A DNA stretch of 64,000 nt from the NCBI RefSeq assembly GCF_024713945.1, contig NC_134681.1, positions 3,387,501 through 3,451,500 on the forward strand, written 5' to 3'. Source of the stretch: Dermatophagoides farinae (Eukaryota; Arthropoda; Arachnida; Sarcoptiformes; Pyroglyphidae). The notes under the pieces are model-generated. The model saw nothing but the letters and a program-made list of their open reading frames with translations. It had not been told where the DNA came from and searched no databases. How positions within the stretch are numbered: the stretch's first letter is position 1; each line of letters opens with the position of its first letter. The position numbers were made by a program, and so were the translations under genes. This document shows, in pieces, positions 1 through 16,213 of the stretch.

Positions 1-1844
1 TATTTGATTGTGAAAATTTATTCATTCATTCATTCATCCATTTTTCGTTCTGTCATTATCATCGTTGTGTTGGCGTTTGATTTTGTGCAAAATTTATTTT
101 GCAAGTTGAAATGATGAGAATATCAAAAAAAAACAGAACAAAACAGAACACAATAACAATGAAAACAACAACAACAACAACAAGTTTGTGTAAATACTCG
201 AATTTGAATAAATTTGAATTTTTAAAATTCTTTGTGAAAATCCAAAAAAAAAATAGTCAAATATTCTAGCATTTTAGAAATTGAGATTTTTTTTTGGCTG
301 TTGTTACTAGAAAAAAATCAAAGAATATCATAAACGACATAACGTTTTGCCGGTTTATCAGACACGATAGTTTTTTTTTCATAATTCATGTATGTATGTG
401 ATTCTCTTTGCTCTGTACTGGTTTTGTCGTTCATTTTTTTTTTCCAAACACCCATATATCACATACACAAACACGAACAAATAGTTTTCATTCTTTTCTA
501 CTTTTCATTCTCACTACTCTATGGATGAATGGATGAATTGAATTGAAGTGTGTGTGTGTGTCTGTGGTGTCTGTCTTTCATCCATTTATTTTCAGTGTAA
601 ACATACATACTCTTGTCATATACAAACAACACCGACAGCACCAGGATCCTGGTTTGATCATCATCATCATCATCATAATAACAATATTGAACGACGACGA
701 TGATGATGACGAGGACAAACACACAAAAAAAAACTCAACTAAATAAACTATCGAGCTTGTGTGTGTGTGAAAATAACCAACAACAAAAGCGAGAAAAAAA
801 ATGCCATATCCATCCTGAAAATACCAGAAAAAAATAGAAAAAATTTAGCCAATAGTGTCCAATATATAATGGCCTATAACAGGAAAAAAAGGAAATCCAA
901 TGGATAATGTGTGTGTGTGTGTGTGTGCGAATGCATTCATCGAGAAGAATTTCCTTTGAAATCTAGAATTTTTTTTTTGGTTTCCATTACAAATTCAATG
1001 AAATAGAATAGGTAAATTTTCAACTTTCTTTATCGTTTATTCAATTTTCATCGTCATCATCATTATTAGTGGGTGCATTATGCGAATAAAGATGAAAATA
1101 ACAACAAGAACAACAACAACAAAAAATGTCACCTTTACACCAAAAACAAAGTTGTGGAATAATTATTATAATTATCTATATGGCGGCTTATTTGCATTTT
1201 GTTGTTGTTGTTGTTGTTGTTTTTAATATTTCAACGAGAGAGTGAGAGAGAGAAGAATGCCAAAAGAAGAAACCCAAAAGAAGAAACAAAACAAAGAAAA
1301 TCATCCAAAAGATCATCATCATCATCATAATGATGATCAACGAAAAGCGAAAATTTCCCCATTTGACAAATTGTTTTATTGTTGAAAATTTTTTTCAGTG
1401 TTTGAAACGGAAATTTTTTTTCTTGCTGTTGTTACTTTGTTGTTTTCTTTCGTTATCGTTTCCTATTTGAATTGAATTCATTTATTTCGATTCGATTCAT
1501 TGTGGTGGGTTTTTTGTTGGTGACAGTGTCACCAGCAATTTTTTTCCAGATTTTTAAATTCGGAAAACAAAAATATATAGGATAGATGGATGTTTCGTCA
1601 TTGTCTTTGTTGTTGTTGTTGTTGTTGTCGCTGTTGTAGGATTTTTCTTAAACCAAAAAAACGATTTTTGGTTTAGTGCAGAAAAAAAAACCATATGTCA
1701 CGCTTCAATTTCTTCTTCTCTTTTTTTTTATTTTGTTTTTGCTGCAGTTCATTCCCATTCTATTGTTATACACTCTCTCCCCGTATATATATTTTTTGTT
1801 AACCCTCGGTTATTATCACGGTTATTATTATTATTATTATTATT

Positions 1845-1877
<33 letters not shown>

Positions 1878-4121
1878 ATTTTTCTCACTAATTCACTACC
1901 ATTCACTATTCACTAATATGATGGGATATTTAATGCCAATTGATATCGTATAAATAACGTGTGCATTGTCAAATTCGATTCAATTCAATTCAATACAATC
2001 CAGTATATTTAGTTTGAATGAATTTGATGAAAATTTATTATTTCAACACATTGATAAAAAGAAAAAGAGAGAGAGAGAGAGCGAGTAAATTTCAACCAAA
2101 AACACCACCCTCTGGATAATAATGAAAATAATGACACACACAAACACACACATACAGTGGTTGATAATGATGATCGATCCAAATATCCGATTATCATTTT
2201 ATATAAATGTAAATGATGATGATGATGATCAGCTATCTAGCCAGCTAAGATATGAGTGAAAAGTCAAACGTTTTATCAACCAGAAAAAGAGAAAGAGAGA
2301 GAGATACGTTTTGTTGTTGTTGTTGTTGTATTTAATGATGATGATGATGATGATGAACACATTTTGTGATCATAAATTATTTTCATTTTGTACAAAAAAA
2401 AACTGTCACCATGAATTTTTATTTTGTTCAAAAATGTTACCGTTTTTTGACAGTGACGATAAGATACAATTTTTTTTCTATTTTGGATGAAATGTATCTC
2501 TACACACACACACATTATTATTCAGACCAAAGATCAGTGAGTTCAAATTTGTGAGTATCATTACAATTGAATTTATTAATAATATGAGAATATTTTCATA
2601 CTGATTGGTGGGTAGCCAGTGAAAAAAAAAATTGAAATGAAATAAAATAAAAAGATTCAAAGAGAACAATGAAACAAACAAACAAATCCATAAAGTAATT
2701 TGTCAGTCAGTACACACAATGAATTTGTGTGTGTGTGAATCAAAACAACAACAACAACAACAAAATTGAATGGATTTTACTATAGGTTCCAGTTTTTTTT
2801 TGTCATTCATTCATTCATTTATTTATTTATTAGGAAAAATATCGATAAAGCGCAGGAGAGATGGCAAGAAAATCAGTTCGAAATCAATTGGATTTTGATT
2901 TTTTTTTTTTTTTTGTTCACACCATACATTTCTATTTTCTTATCAATTTGTTTTTGTTTTGTTTTGTGTTTTGTTTATTTGCGTTTTGTTGTTGTTGTTG
3001 TTGGAATTGAAAATTTCGAAACAACTCTACAACAACAACAACAACGACAATGACCAAAATTTTATTTTTCCGTGTTCTTAGAGAAAAAAAAATGTCACCA
3101 AGAAAAAAAAATCACCACCTACATTTCTTGTCAAAAAATTTTTTTTTGTTTTCATCTAGATTACATCACACAAAATTTGATTCGTTTTATTCATTCAAAA
3201 ATTTACTGATCTTTGGTCTGTATCTATGGTGTGTGTGTGTGTGTGTGTGTATATTCAGTTTCACATCATTCTTTTGGTCGTCCACTAAATGAATGATGAT
3301 AAAATGTGAAATGAAATTGATTGCTATAAATAGGATATATATATATATCGGGGACAACCGTTAAATCTTATCATATTTAAACAATCTTTCTGTGTTGGTG
3401 GTGTGTGTGGCATAAATGTTTACCTGGTTTTTACTGAAGTGAACAAAAAAAACAAACTTGATAAATAAAAAACAGTGCTTAAATCTTGATTGAAACAAAC
3501 AAACAAGCAAACGGAAAAAAACAAAAATATTTTTTTCATTAAAATTCTGATTAGTCATCTTGACATTTGTCAAATCATTTGGATTTTTATTCTGATTAAT
3601 GATGAATCCAGAGTGGAGAACTTTCAAAACAAAACAAAACAAAAAAATTTTCTGCCTGTCATCATGATCATCATGATCATCATAATAATCATTTTATGGT
3701 AACACAATCGATTCTTATGGGCATTTTATCTATGTTTTTGTTTGTTTGTGTCATATGTGATGTGACAATGATCATTATGATCATCATCATGATGATGATG
3801 CTGATTCATTTGGATTTGTTAAATAAAAACAAAGAAAGCTTAGCTTATGAAACAAAAATTTATCCAGAAAACAATCCATTAATTAACAATTGATTATGCA
3901 ACAAATAAATGAATGAATGATGATGATGATGATGGGCAATCGAGCAAATGGTCTCTCTTACTTTTCCTCTATTCATTGAAACATAAAACAGGAAAAGAAA
4001 CAAACAAACAAAAAGAAAAAGAAAAAAAAAATGCGCTAAATCTTTCTTCAGGGCATTTCAGTTGACTGTTGTCGATGATTTTAAGCATAAGAAAAAACAT
4101 TTGTTTTTTCTTTTCGTTTGT

Positions 4122-4152
<31 letters not shown>

Positions 4153-6661
4153 GACACACGTTCCACACTTATTTATTGAATCCTGTGAATGAATAAATAA
4201 ATGAATGAAAAATCAATTGAATGTAAATTTTGTAAAGCTTGCTATTTAGTGATCAAATAAAATAAAATAAAATAAAAAAAAAATTTGACCGATGCTGTTA
4301 TGTTTATGTTAATGTGTGTGTGTGTGTGTGTGTTTGTATATGTGCCGCATCAATCTTTAATGGATTCTTCAATGTTCATGGTGGTGGTGATGGTGGTGGT
4401 GGTTGTAAAAAAAGCATCTCATGTGTGTGTGTGTGTGTGTAACATCAAAACGGTATTTTTTTTTTATTCATCCATTCATTGATTCATTTTAAATTCAATA
4501 TAAAAATAAAAATAAAAAATATTGCCATTTGGATTTTTTTTGTGCTTCCATATAACAAGATCAAAACAACAAACAGGCTACCTGTTTACCTGTTGCTTTT
4601 TTTGTTGTTGTTTTTGTTGTTGTTGTCGTAAAAATCTTTAATCATCATTGTGTTTTTTTGTTCTTGTTGTTGTTGTTGTTGTTGCGATTGAATTATTGCT
4701 TTGTTTGACACTAAACAAAAAGATTAGTCTATGGCTAAACAAAAACAAAACAAAAAAAGTTAATTAATAATTGTTATTGCCGTGTTGTTGTTGTTGTTGT
4801 TGTTTTTTTTTTGTTTTTGAAAGATGAAACCACTATCATCGTGATGATGATGATGTTGATGATGATGGTATAAAGTGAATGAATATTTACAACAACAACA
4901 ACAAAAATAAATAAATGTTGCCATCAACAACAACAACAACAACAAGGTTGAGGATATGATATGTGTGTGTGTGTGTGTGTAGGTTTTATTTTTCGTTGTT
5001 TTCAACCAAAATGTGTAAATACGGGGAGAGATGAGCGAAAAAAAAACTGTAATAAATTTGTTTGATGATGGATAAATGCGATGGTCTATAGTGAATGAAT
5101 TGAAATAATCAAGATGATGATGATGATCCGATAGGTTAGGCCAGTGTGTGTAAGTGTGTATGGTGTTTACTTTATTTTCGAGGTCGAAATTGGTTTTTTT
5201 CTGTTTCATTTCGAAAGTGTTTTTTTTTCTCTGTGTAAGAAAAAAAAATGAAGTTGGCTGTTGCTACCACTACTACTACTACTACTGCTGCTGTTGTTGT
5301 TGTTGTTGTTGTTGTTGGAACACACTTGGACTGATTGAAATGAATTTATTTTACAGGAATCCATTTTTTTTCACATGATGATGTTCAGGAATTTTTATTT
5401 TCTGGGTTTATTTGTTTGTTTGTTTTTTGATGAAAAAAAACTTTGTACATTCATGATGAACATAATCTGCCATTACTGATGTTGCTTTATCGACAAATTG
5501 TTGCTAGTTGTGTGCCAATTGATTGTTGAAATAACGACGACGACGAAGACGACGATGAAACCTGATGATGATGATGATGAAGTAAAAATCCACATGGAAA
5601 AAATAATGATGTTTTTAGCTAAATCTTATGGAGAGAAAGAGAGAGAGAGAGAGAGAGAGCTAAAGGAGCTGATCCTGATCAGCTACATCAGGATCAAGAT
5701 CATTTATCAAATCAAGAAAAAAAATGATCATGATGATGATAACGATGTTCTTTTTCATGGATAAAGAAGGGGCATAAATTTTTCTTTTTTTCCATTTCAC
5801 AATCTTTTTCAATTCATTGCAATTTTCTTCCTGTTGCTGTTGCTGTTGTTGCCGTTGTTGTTGGTTGGTTGTCATCCATTAATATTTTGATAAATAGTCG
5901 TTGTTTTTGTTTTTATTTTTCTGCTGTTTTTTTTTGTTCTGGTTGACCCATAGCACCCAGAGAAAATATACATTTGCGCCTCACAAGCTTTATTCGTGTT
6001 TGTTTATGTGTGTTTGTGTTTTTTTTTCTTCTTCTCCTTTTTCTTGGATAATTAAATCAATCAAATCAATCAATTGAAAATCAATTAAAAACGCAGATAT
6101 TGTCCAGTCATTTATTGAAATAAAAAAAAAAAGAAATTTCTTTTCAAATTTCCAGAAAAAAAATCCCATTACATGCTATACTATAAAATTATCCATTAAT
6201 GATGATGATGATGGGTTTTTCTATTTTGATTTGTAAAAAAAAAAATTTTATTCCATCAATGAATGCATTTGAAAATAGCCAGCAAAGGTTGTGGCAAATA
6301 ATGATGATGATTTTCAATTGTTACGTCCTCTTTTTTTTCCTATTTGATTGTCTTTTCTTTTTTTTTTCGTTGTAATCGAATACGAATGAATGGAATGAAA
6401 TTGGTTGCTAGTTGGTTGGTTGGTTGCTTGTTGATGATCATAACCACACACATACACACACACACAACCATTATATCAACATGATGATGATGATAGTCAT
6501 TCGTACAAAATCATGTTTTTGATGATGATGATGATGATGATAATGATTACCATCGTCATCATTCGTATGTATTGAAAATAATAAATGTTTTGATGATTGA
6601 CAATGAATGACTGACAGTTTTTTTTTCACTCATTTCCTATATAGGGCAAATTGAATAATGT

Positions 6662-6663
<2 letters not shown>

Positions 6664-6692
<29 letters not shown>
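6664..6692. repeat. (GT)n microsatellite
   Basis: A pure GT dinucleotide run of about 29 bp. It is one representative of many CA/GT tracts scattered through the non-coding parts of the window. Confidence 0.9.
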
Positions 6693-7080
6693 CAGTTGTA
6701 TTTTTTTTAAATTTTCAAAGTTTTTTTTACGCCCAATTTCAAGCACACACACACACACACAGAAAAACATTGATGATGCTTCTTTAAATTATCTATAGAA
6801 ATGCTAATTTCAAAATCATTTGTTTATTGATTGATTGTATTAAAGAAATCATTCACAAACAAAAAAAATCGATTCAATTTCAATCCTTTGAGTCATTTTC
6901 ATGCAAAAAAAAAACAAAAAACAAAAATTACATTTCAATGTCTTTTTAATTTCTTGAAATTTATTATCATCATTCGTAAAAATGTAGGACATGAAAATCT
7001 GTTTATGTTTTGTTTCGTTTTTTTTGATATCATTATCATCATCATCATCAAGAGATCAACTTGAATTTTACTTCTTTTAT

Positions 7081-7111
<31 letters not shown>

Positions 7112-7708
7112 ATCAGATGTTGAAAATCAGATAAAATGCAAATGTGCAATTGCTAATCTTTTCATCATTCAAATTTCTGTGTGTGTGTGTGTGTGTAGTT
7201 GTATTTATGGTTTTTATCTTTATCAATCATCAATAAAAAAAAATCTAAATCTGAGTATATCATTTGTATATCTGTGTGTGTGTGTTGGGAAAAATCGAAA
7301 AAAAGCTAGATCGATTGATAGAATACATCGATGACAAATTACGATTGATGGCTATTTGATTGTGTAAAAATACATATATATATACCAATTATTATTATAA
7401 TTAATGATGTGTAATGAAATCGGATACATACAGACTAAATTAGGTTAATCATCAAAAAATACGGTGGAATAATAGAATCAAAATGAAATGAAATGAAAAA
7501 AAAGCAAATTAAAAATGAACAATTGAACACAATTCAATTCACACTCGTTTTTTTTGCATAAACAAATTTTTCATTCATTCAATTTCACGCCTGGTCGGCT
7601 GTCTATTTTTTTTTTTTTTTACTCGAGAATAATAATATATTGTAATCTATAAATCCACCCATTTGTTTGTTTATATTCCAGATTTATTATTTTTCAATTG
7701 AATTTCAA

Positions 7709-7905
<197 letters not shown>

Positions 7906-10555
7906 CTCTCGATTTGTTTATTTTTTTTTTCTGTTGACAAAAATTGTTGTTTTCGTTTTGGATTTACAAAAAAAAAAAATTTTTTTTTTTGTTTAGCTGG
8001 TCAATTACCAAAAAAATTTCATTCAATCCATATTTTTTTTTTGTTGTTCCATTTAGTCATTGTTATGGATATTTTAATACGGCACTTGAATGGAATTGAA
8101 GATTTGAAATTGATAACAAAATTGGCATTTTGTCATCATCGGTGGTTGTAACACATATTTCTTTTTCATTCATCAACTCCACTGTGTTTGTGTGTGTTTG
8201 TGTGTGTAGTGGATTATATTTTGTTTGTTTGTGTAAAAAAAAAAAAAAAAATAATTGGCCTACGATTATCATCACCATGATCATGATCAGGATGGGATAT
8301 CAGTTTCATTGTATATGAAACATAATAGTTTTCAAATAGTTTCTCCATGTGTGTGTGTGTGCGTGTTTTTTTTTTCAATTATTGAAAATTGAAAATCTAC
8401 ATTTTCCATCATGTTTTTTCTTTTCATCAAAAATTCAAATTCAATTAAATTCAAATCATTCACCAAACAACCAACCAACAATCAATGAAAATAATGATCA
8501 CGCCTCATTTCTTCACTTATCACTCACTTATCATATATATATTTTTTTCAATTTAGGTCTATTTAAAAGAAAAAAAAATTTTGGAACAATTTCACACATT
8601 TCACAAACAAACAAACAAACAAACAAACAGCACACAATGTTTCTATCAATCAATCAATCAATCAATCAATCATGAATGAATGGATGAATGATTGAATCCT
8701 GTTGTGATAATAATAGCCACCTATTGCAGTGAATCAAACACACACACACACACACACAAAAATATGTTTAATCTACCGTATAAAATGAGTAACATTTTTT
8801 TTTGTTGTTCCAGTCTATCAATTGTATGTATGTGTTTTCCACGTTTTTTTTTCTCTTGCATTCAGTTGAAAAATTTCTCCATTTTGTTTCCATTTCATTT
8901 CACATTTTGTCATTTCACACACACACACAAAAAAAAAATTCTCTATTTAAACTGCTACTGTATGATGATGATTCATAACAATAGGTTACATGTATGTTTT
9001 CTTTTTTTTTTTGGAACATGGATTTTGGAACTACCTTATACTTTTGTTTTGTATATAACGGTATTGTTATTTTATTCTAAGGGCCGGGTAGGCAAATTGA
9101 GGCTGATTAATTTGTGTGTGTATGGTTCAAGTGTTAATCTCTTTCTCGGGTCATATAAACACGGGCAGAGATTTTGTTGTTGTTCTCAAAACGCTGTTGG
9201 TGGTTGGTTTGGTTGATGGTTGATGAACCAAGGATTTTTTTCTTTTTCTTTTTTGATTTTGGTTTTTAGGATCAATGATGGAAATTTTCATTTTTTTTCC
9301 TGTGTGTTAATTCTCATTTTTTTTTGTCAATCTTTATCATCTGTGATTTAGATCCAGAAATTGAAACTCAACCAAAAAGCTTATTACCGACACACACACA
9401 CACAAACACTGAGTAAAAGATTTTAAATTGTTTGCACTATAGTTGAAACTCGTAAAAAAAAACTTTGATTCATAACATTTTGTTTGATTGCTACAGGGGA
9501 TTGCTCAAATGTCATCGTTGTTGTTGTTGTTGTTGTTGTTAAATATTATAATTGGTTACAATTAAATCACATACGCTCAAATAGACAGATTTTTTTTTCA
9601 TAATTTTGTTGTCGCTACCTTTAAAATGTAATAAAAAATAGAAATATAAATCCTCTGTCACCCATACAAAAAACATAATCGTCTTATGTTGAATCACCAA
9701 CCAAATACCACGAGAACCAAATTGGAAAAAAATGTGCGTGTGTGTGTATGCAAAATTTATTATTGTTGTTGTTGTTGTTGTCAAATATCAATCGCAAACC
9801 GCAACAAACAAACAAACAAACATATTATATCAAGCATAATGGGTGGTGGTTTTAATCCATTTTTTTATCCCCGTTTTTCATTTACAATTGGCTGTTTTTT
9901 TAATAGTTTCATAGTACAAACGAAAAACCATACCCTGAAATTCAATTGGTAGTTGGACCAAAAGAAAAAAAGGGGAAGATATCAATTTATCGATGATCAT
10001 GAGGACGATGTGATTTGATTTAATAACATGTTTTCAATTACAAACACACACACACAATTCAATGACTTATAATCATCTTGTTCTATCTCTGTGAAAATTA
10101 TTCTTACAGTTAGAATTTTTTTTGTATTTTACAAAAAAAAAAATTTAAACTCTATAATCATCATCATCATCATTTTTTTAATCGCCTACAACACACACAC
10201 ACACAAATTTCATTGCAATAAATTCAAAGCCACTAAGGCTAATCAGCTAAATAGTTTTTTCTGCTGTGTTTTTTTTTGTCGTTGTTGTTGTTGTTGTTGT
10301 TGGCCGGTTGTAAGTTTTGTTTCGGTGTGTGTGTGTGTGTGTGTGAATGATTCTTTGTTTTTTTTTATTCGCTTGGCTGAATTCATCATCATTATTATTA
10401 TTATCTGCAATGTCATTCTAGTTTTGTTGTTGTTGATGATGATCATGATGATGATGATTGAATCTCTCTCTCTCTCTCTATCTCTCTTTATCCATATCCA
10501 TGTTGTCGATCATCATTCGTCCATGGATTGTATCCTATCATTTTGTTGTGGATTC

Positions 10556-10586
<31 letters not shown>

Positions 10587-11807
10587 TGTTATTGTTGTTG
10601 TTGTTTTTCAACATTATAAATGTACATAGAATAGTAATAAGTGAGGCCACGACCTAGCAAATAAAACGAACAATGAACATTGATGATGATGATGATCATT
10701 GGTTATGCAGCTCAAAAAAAAAACAAAAACAAATTGTTATTGTTGTAGTTTGAAATGATGATGATGATGATGATGATGCATTATTATCCATGTATTCATT
10801 TTTTTTCAACAAAATGTTTGATTTTTATATATATAGTTTATAAATTCTTTATAGTGTAAACATAATTGAATATATATGAACAAAACAAAAAAAATTCTAT
10901 TTCCAGATCCAACGAGGAAAACGTTGATGATGATGATGATAATGACGAATTATCATTTAAAAATGATTAAATCAGATTATCATCATCATCATCATCATAA
11001 TAATAATAATAATGACGACGACAATGACAATTTTATAATGATGATGATGATGATTGTAAGCCAAAACAAAATAAAAAAAGTACTTATAATTTGATTGCAA
11101 ATTGAAAATATAATGATCTATAAATGATTTCGATAATGACCAACAACAACAATGATATAATGATGATGATAATAATAAAAGACAAAATATATATCAATTT
11201 AATTTGATATGCTAATCAATCATTTTGTGTGCGCGCGCGTGTTTGTGTGTTTGATTTCCTTTGTCCGGTTTGTTTTTTTTTTTTTTTTTTGCTGTTGCTG
11301 GCCAGTGTATTAGTTTGTTGAAAATTATATCATTGATGATTTGTTTACAATTTCATCATCAAAATTAATGATTGATCGCTTGCTGCTTGCTGCTGCTGCT
11401 GCGGCTGTTGCTTTATTTTTCCAATTAATGTCGTTGTTGTTGTTTTTTTGTGAAAAAAAAAATAAAAACCAAAAATGATCCGTTTCCGTTTGTTAGTTTT
11501 GTTATTTGAAACTATCAATGACAACATCAAGTGCAGGTATTCAGATGATCATAGTCGATTCATTCAGGTGTCAATCATATATATCATATATATATATGGT
11601 GATAAAACGAGAAAAAAAAAAAATCAACAATCTTGGTTTGATTTTAAATTTTTTTTAAGGATTTTGAAAATCAAATAGAAAAAAAAATCATTTGAATAAT
11701 AGGGAAAAAAAACTTGCGCCTTTTTCAAATTGATTTTTTTTCCATCGTTTTTTTTTTGAATAAGAATTTGAATCAACAAACAAACAAACAAACAAACAGA
11801 CAGACAA

Positions 11808-11834
11808 ACACGATTGATTTTGGATCAATCGTGT
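11808..11834. repeat. 11-bp perfect inverted repeat
   Basis: ACACGATTGAT and ATCAATCGTGT flank a 5-bp centre (TTTGG). It lies in the desert upstream of the POU gene, next to CAAA repeats. It could be a binding site for a dimeric factor or a chance cruciform. Confidence 0.7.
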
Positions 11835-14212
11835 GAATTTATTTTTTTTTTTCGTTTTCTCGTTCGGCTAAATCAATGAATAAATGAATGAATGAATGAA
11901 TGAACAAATGATGATGATGGGGCTAATTTGAATTTCAAATTTTTTTTTCAATTCAAAACACACACACAACAAGTTAAGTGAACGAAGAAAAAATTTGCAA
12001 TTGCAATGATATCATCAGATTCAAATGATGATGATGATGATCAAAAGAAAATTTACCGAATACTTATTTATTCGTTCGTTTGTTCGGTTTTTCCGCCATG
12101 AACCACAAAAAAAAATTTGGAGTCAAAGAGAAAAAAAATGAAAAACTTTTGCCGTTATATTTGCCAATTTTCACATAATTTATGAGTGAAAAGAAAAAAA
12201 AATCACTATATTCTTGATTTGAAATTTGGAACATTAAATTTTTGTTTTTCATAAGATTTATTGACCTTTACGATTTCTCTACCATTATCATCATCATCGT
12301 GTAAATGAACTGGACAACAACAAATTCTCTGGAATCGATATCCAATCAACTAACTAGCTAATATGTTGTAAACGACAACAAAAAATCAAATGAATAGTTT
12401 GGCACACAAACAAACACTGTGAAAAAAAAAATGATCCTAATCACGATGATTATGATGATGATGATGACAAGTACGTGTCCATTATTTTCATTTCATTGAA
12501 ACAAATTTGTGAACCGAAACCCTTTATTTGAAATAAACATCAGTGAATGAATGAATGAATGAATGAAAAAAATGATTCGATGATTCTGGTTTCTGAATAG
12601 ACAAAAACGTATGGCCATCATCATCATCATTATCATCATTTCTGATGATTTTGTTTCATTCGCATTCATTTTTGATCAAAATCGAACCAAAAACAACAAC
12701 AACAACAACAACAACCAGAAGAAAATAAATAAATTTTGAGCAATTTTTTTTTCTTTTTGCGTACGAACATTGAATGCAAATGAGATTCATTCCATTCCAT
12801 TCAATCACATGGAATTACATGCACACATACTTACACATACACACATGCAATATATATCTGAATTGGTTGAATGATCGTATGAATAGAATAGAATAGACGG
12901 ATGGATGGATGGATGGATAGATAGATTTTGACCATTAACATTTGGTTGTCCAGTTGTTTCTGTCTCTCTTTTGCTTTGTATTGGTTGATTCATTTTTTCC
13001 GTTTTTTTTGTTTTTCTGGTCTCATCACACACACACACACACAAGCATACACGTTTATTTTTTGGTCATCACCACCATGATTCAGTTCATTCTAAATACA
13101 TGCATTTTATTTGTTTATTTGTCCGTCTATCATATCATATCATTTATATATAAACGTAATGACGCCCTTGCTTCCAGAACAAAAAAAAAAAAAAAAACAC
13201 AACCAACAAACGGTTTTGGTGGAGAGAGAGAGAAAAAGGATATGACAAACAAACAAAAAAAAAAAAACAAGAAAAACTGAACGTGTCTACACTATGGTCT
13301 CTATATGTCTTTGAATGAATGAATGAATGAACCGAACCCAGAAAAAAAAAGACCAGACACATGATTAGCACAAAGGCAAATCATCATCATCATCAGGATG
13401 ATGATCATCATAATAATAATCATCATGATAATAATAATAATAGTAATGGAATACATATGATCAGAATACGAAATTAGATGACCATTGTATAGTATATGTG
13501 TGAATGTTTTTTAGAAATGAAATGAAACAAAAACAACAACAACAACAACAAAAACGTAATATCCAAACACACACACACGAACAAACGAAAAAAGCTTTTT
13601 TTTTACCCAATATGATGGTTATTTTTATTTTTATTTTTCGGTTGGCCATGGCAATCCAATTTTTTTTTTCATTCATTCATTCATTTGTTGTTGTTCATTT
13701 AGAGTTATTTTTTGAAAATTTAGTTCAATTCCCCCTTTTTTAGATGATGATGGTGGTGGTGGTGGCCATATGATAAACTAATCAATGATGGCGTGATGTG
13801 ATCACCATTACCACCACCACCACCATGATCTTGTTGTAGATGATGGTGATCTTGATAGTTTTTTTTTCTAAAAAGATTTGAAATTTGAAATACCAATCAT
13901 ACACAGCACACACACACACATAAACACAAACACAAACACAAAGAATTTTTTTCTTTTCTTTTTTTAGTTTCACCGACCGACAGATATGCAAATCATTTTT
14001 TTTTCTTTCTCACTTTTGCATTCATTTTCTTCATTAATTCATTCATTCATTTATTTAAAAGATTAACATCATCATTCAACATACATACATACATACATAA
14101 TCAACATTATTATCATTTTCTTTGCTTAATATATAATATCATTACAACATTTAGATTAGCTTTTCAACACAAACACATACAGTTCTTTCGCATGTATTGA
14201 ACAAAGTGGAAA

Positions 14213-14246
<34 letters not shown>

Positions 14247-15106
14247 ACAACCGCCACACATCATCATCATGATCATAATCATATAATCATCATCTAGACA
14301 AATATAATGAACATAATAATGATAACAAGATATCGTTATTTTTATTTTATTTTTTTTTTTTTTGCTAATTATGATGGCTATTAATTAATTAGTGTCAATT
14401 AATTAATTCATTTATTCATCAATACAATACAGTCTGTGTGTCTGTGTTTGTTGTTTCTGTTTATTTTTCCGTAATTTTTTTTTTTTTGTAATTTCCGTTG
14501 TTTTTCTTTCCATTGATCATTATTTGTTGTTACAATGTATCAATAATTTTTTTTTTCTTTTGTATTTTTGAATTTTCTAGAATCAACTCATCATAACATG
14601 GACAATGACAATTTTGGATTTTCATGAACAAACAAACAAACAAACAAAAAAAATGGTGAAAGGTGAAAAAGAAAACACTGATAATGTGATCACATGGCAG
14701 GAACAAAAAAATTGTTCGTTTTTTCAATCTTTTTTTTTTTTGATTTGATCAATTAATCGTTTAATACTGACGGATTGACTGACTGACTGACGGACTTAGT
14801 GTGGCTAATTATTAAATCGAATATAAATCAATATGTCACGCCTACAACAGCAACAGCAACAACAGCGACAACACAAGGAAACGTTAAACGTGGATTTTCT
14901 TTTTCTTTTCTTCTTCTTCTTCTTCTTTTTCACGAAAAAAAAAGTTCACAGATATTTGCCAATTACTTTTTTTTTATATTAATAATCCTTCGATGAAATC
15001 TCAATCCAAAAAGGCAGAAAAAAAACTTCACAAGTTTTTCTTCTTTGAACAAAAATCAAAATATAAAATATAAAAAAAATTCACAAGGAAATGTAGCCGA
15101 TTGCAG

Positions 15107-15140
<34 letters not shown>

Positions 15141-16213
15141 TCAATTAATCTTTTCCATCCATGACAACGAAGACCACGACTCAGGTGTACAACACACACA
15201 CACAAACAAAATCACCTTTAAACATGATCGTTGTCATCATTTTTTTCCAATTCATGCGCGTAAAAAACAACAAAAAAAAAATTTTTGATTGATTTAATTT
15301 CTCTGAATTCATTTCTCAGTCATATTCCATTTCATATTTCATTGAGATGAAATTTTTTTTATTTATTTTTTTTATTTGCTTAAATCAATCATCAAAATAA
15401 CTTTGTTTCTTTTTTTTCTATAGATTTTTTCTTACGTTTATTGCTTTGTGAACTATCAAATGGAATGATTATGATGATGATGATGATGATGGCGAAATTA
15501 ATAATGATGATGATGATGATCATGATCATCATCATCGAAATGACATCATCATCATCATCGACATCAAGATTATTATCAACAAAATCGACGACAACGACAA
15601 CGACGACGACAACGATAACATTAAGATGATTTACATTGATAACAAGCTATATCGACATGGACATTGATTCTTTTCAATATTTTTTCACATTGTGTGTGTG
15701 CGTTATTTGTTATTTCTGTGAGTGAATCCAAAAAAATTTTCATTTCAAAAACATTGATAACGGCGGAAACAAAACAAAAAAAAAAACAATTCAAAACCGA
15801 AACAACCGAAAATCAATAATAAATTCTTATCCTAGTCATCATTATCATCATCATCATCGACAAACAAAACAAAACAAAAAACAACGAAAGCTCAACGAAA
15901 CATCAAAAAAAAGGTATGTTGAACACACACACACAAGCAACAACAACAACAACAAAGATGACCAATTTTTTTTGTCGATTAATCTGGCACGTAAACAAAA
16001 CAAAAAAAAGTAGATTAAGATTATATATACTGTGGAATGATGATGAGATTGATATACAAAATCAAAACGATTTCAATTTGTTTGTTTTGTTTCGCCTTCG
16101 CCAATTGAAACCTACTACTACTACGATGATGATGATGATTATCTTTTTTTCGTCAAAAAAAAAAAAATAAATGTTTGCAAATCCATCTAGAGATTGATGC
16201 GAAGAAAAAAATA

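Noticed and set aside
4760-5209. 149-residue minus-strand open frame
   Set aside because: Runs of His, Leu, Cys and Asn derive from trinucleotide tracts; no supporting features.
8692-9216. 174-residue plus-strand open frame
   Set aside because: Composed of translated CA, T-run and GT tracts, with no domain, no good start and no codon pattern.
15110-15136. ATC repeats as a possible CRISPR-like array
   Set aside because: Uninterrupted trinucleotide microsatellite with no spacers, in a eukaryotic genome.
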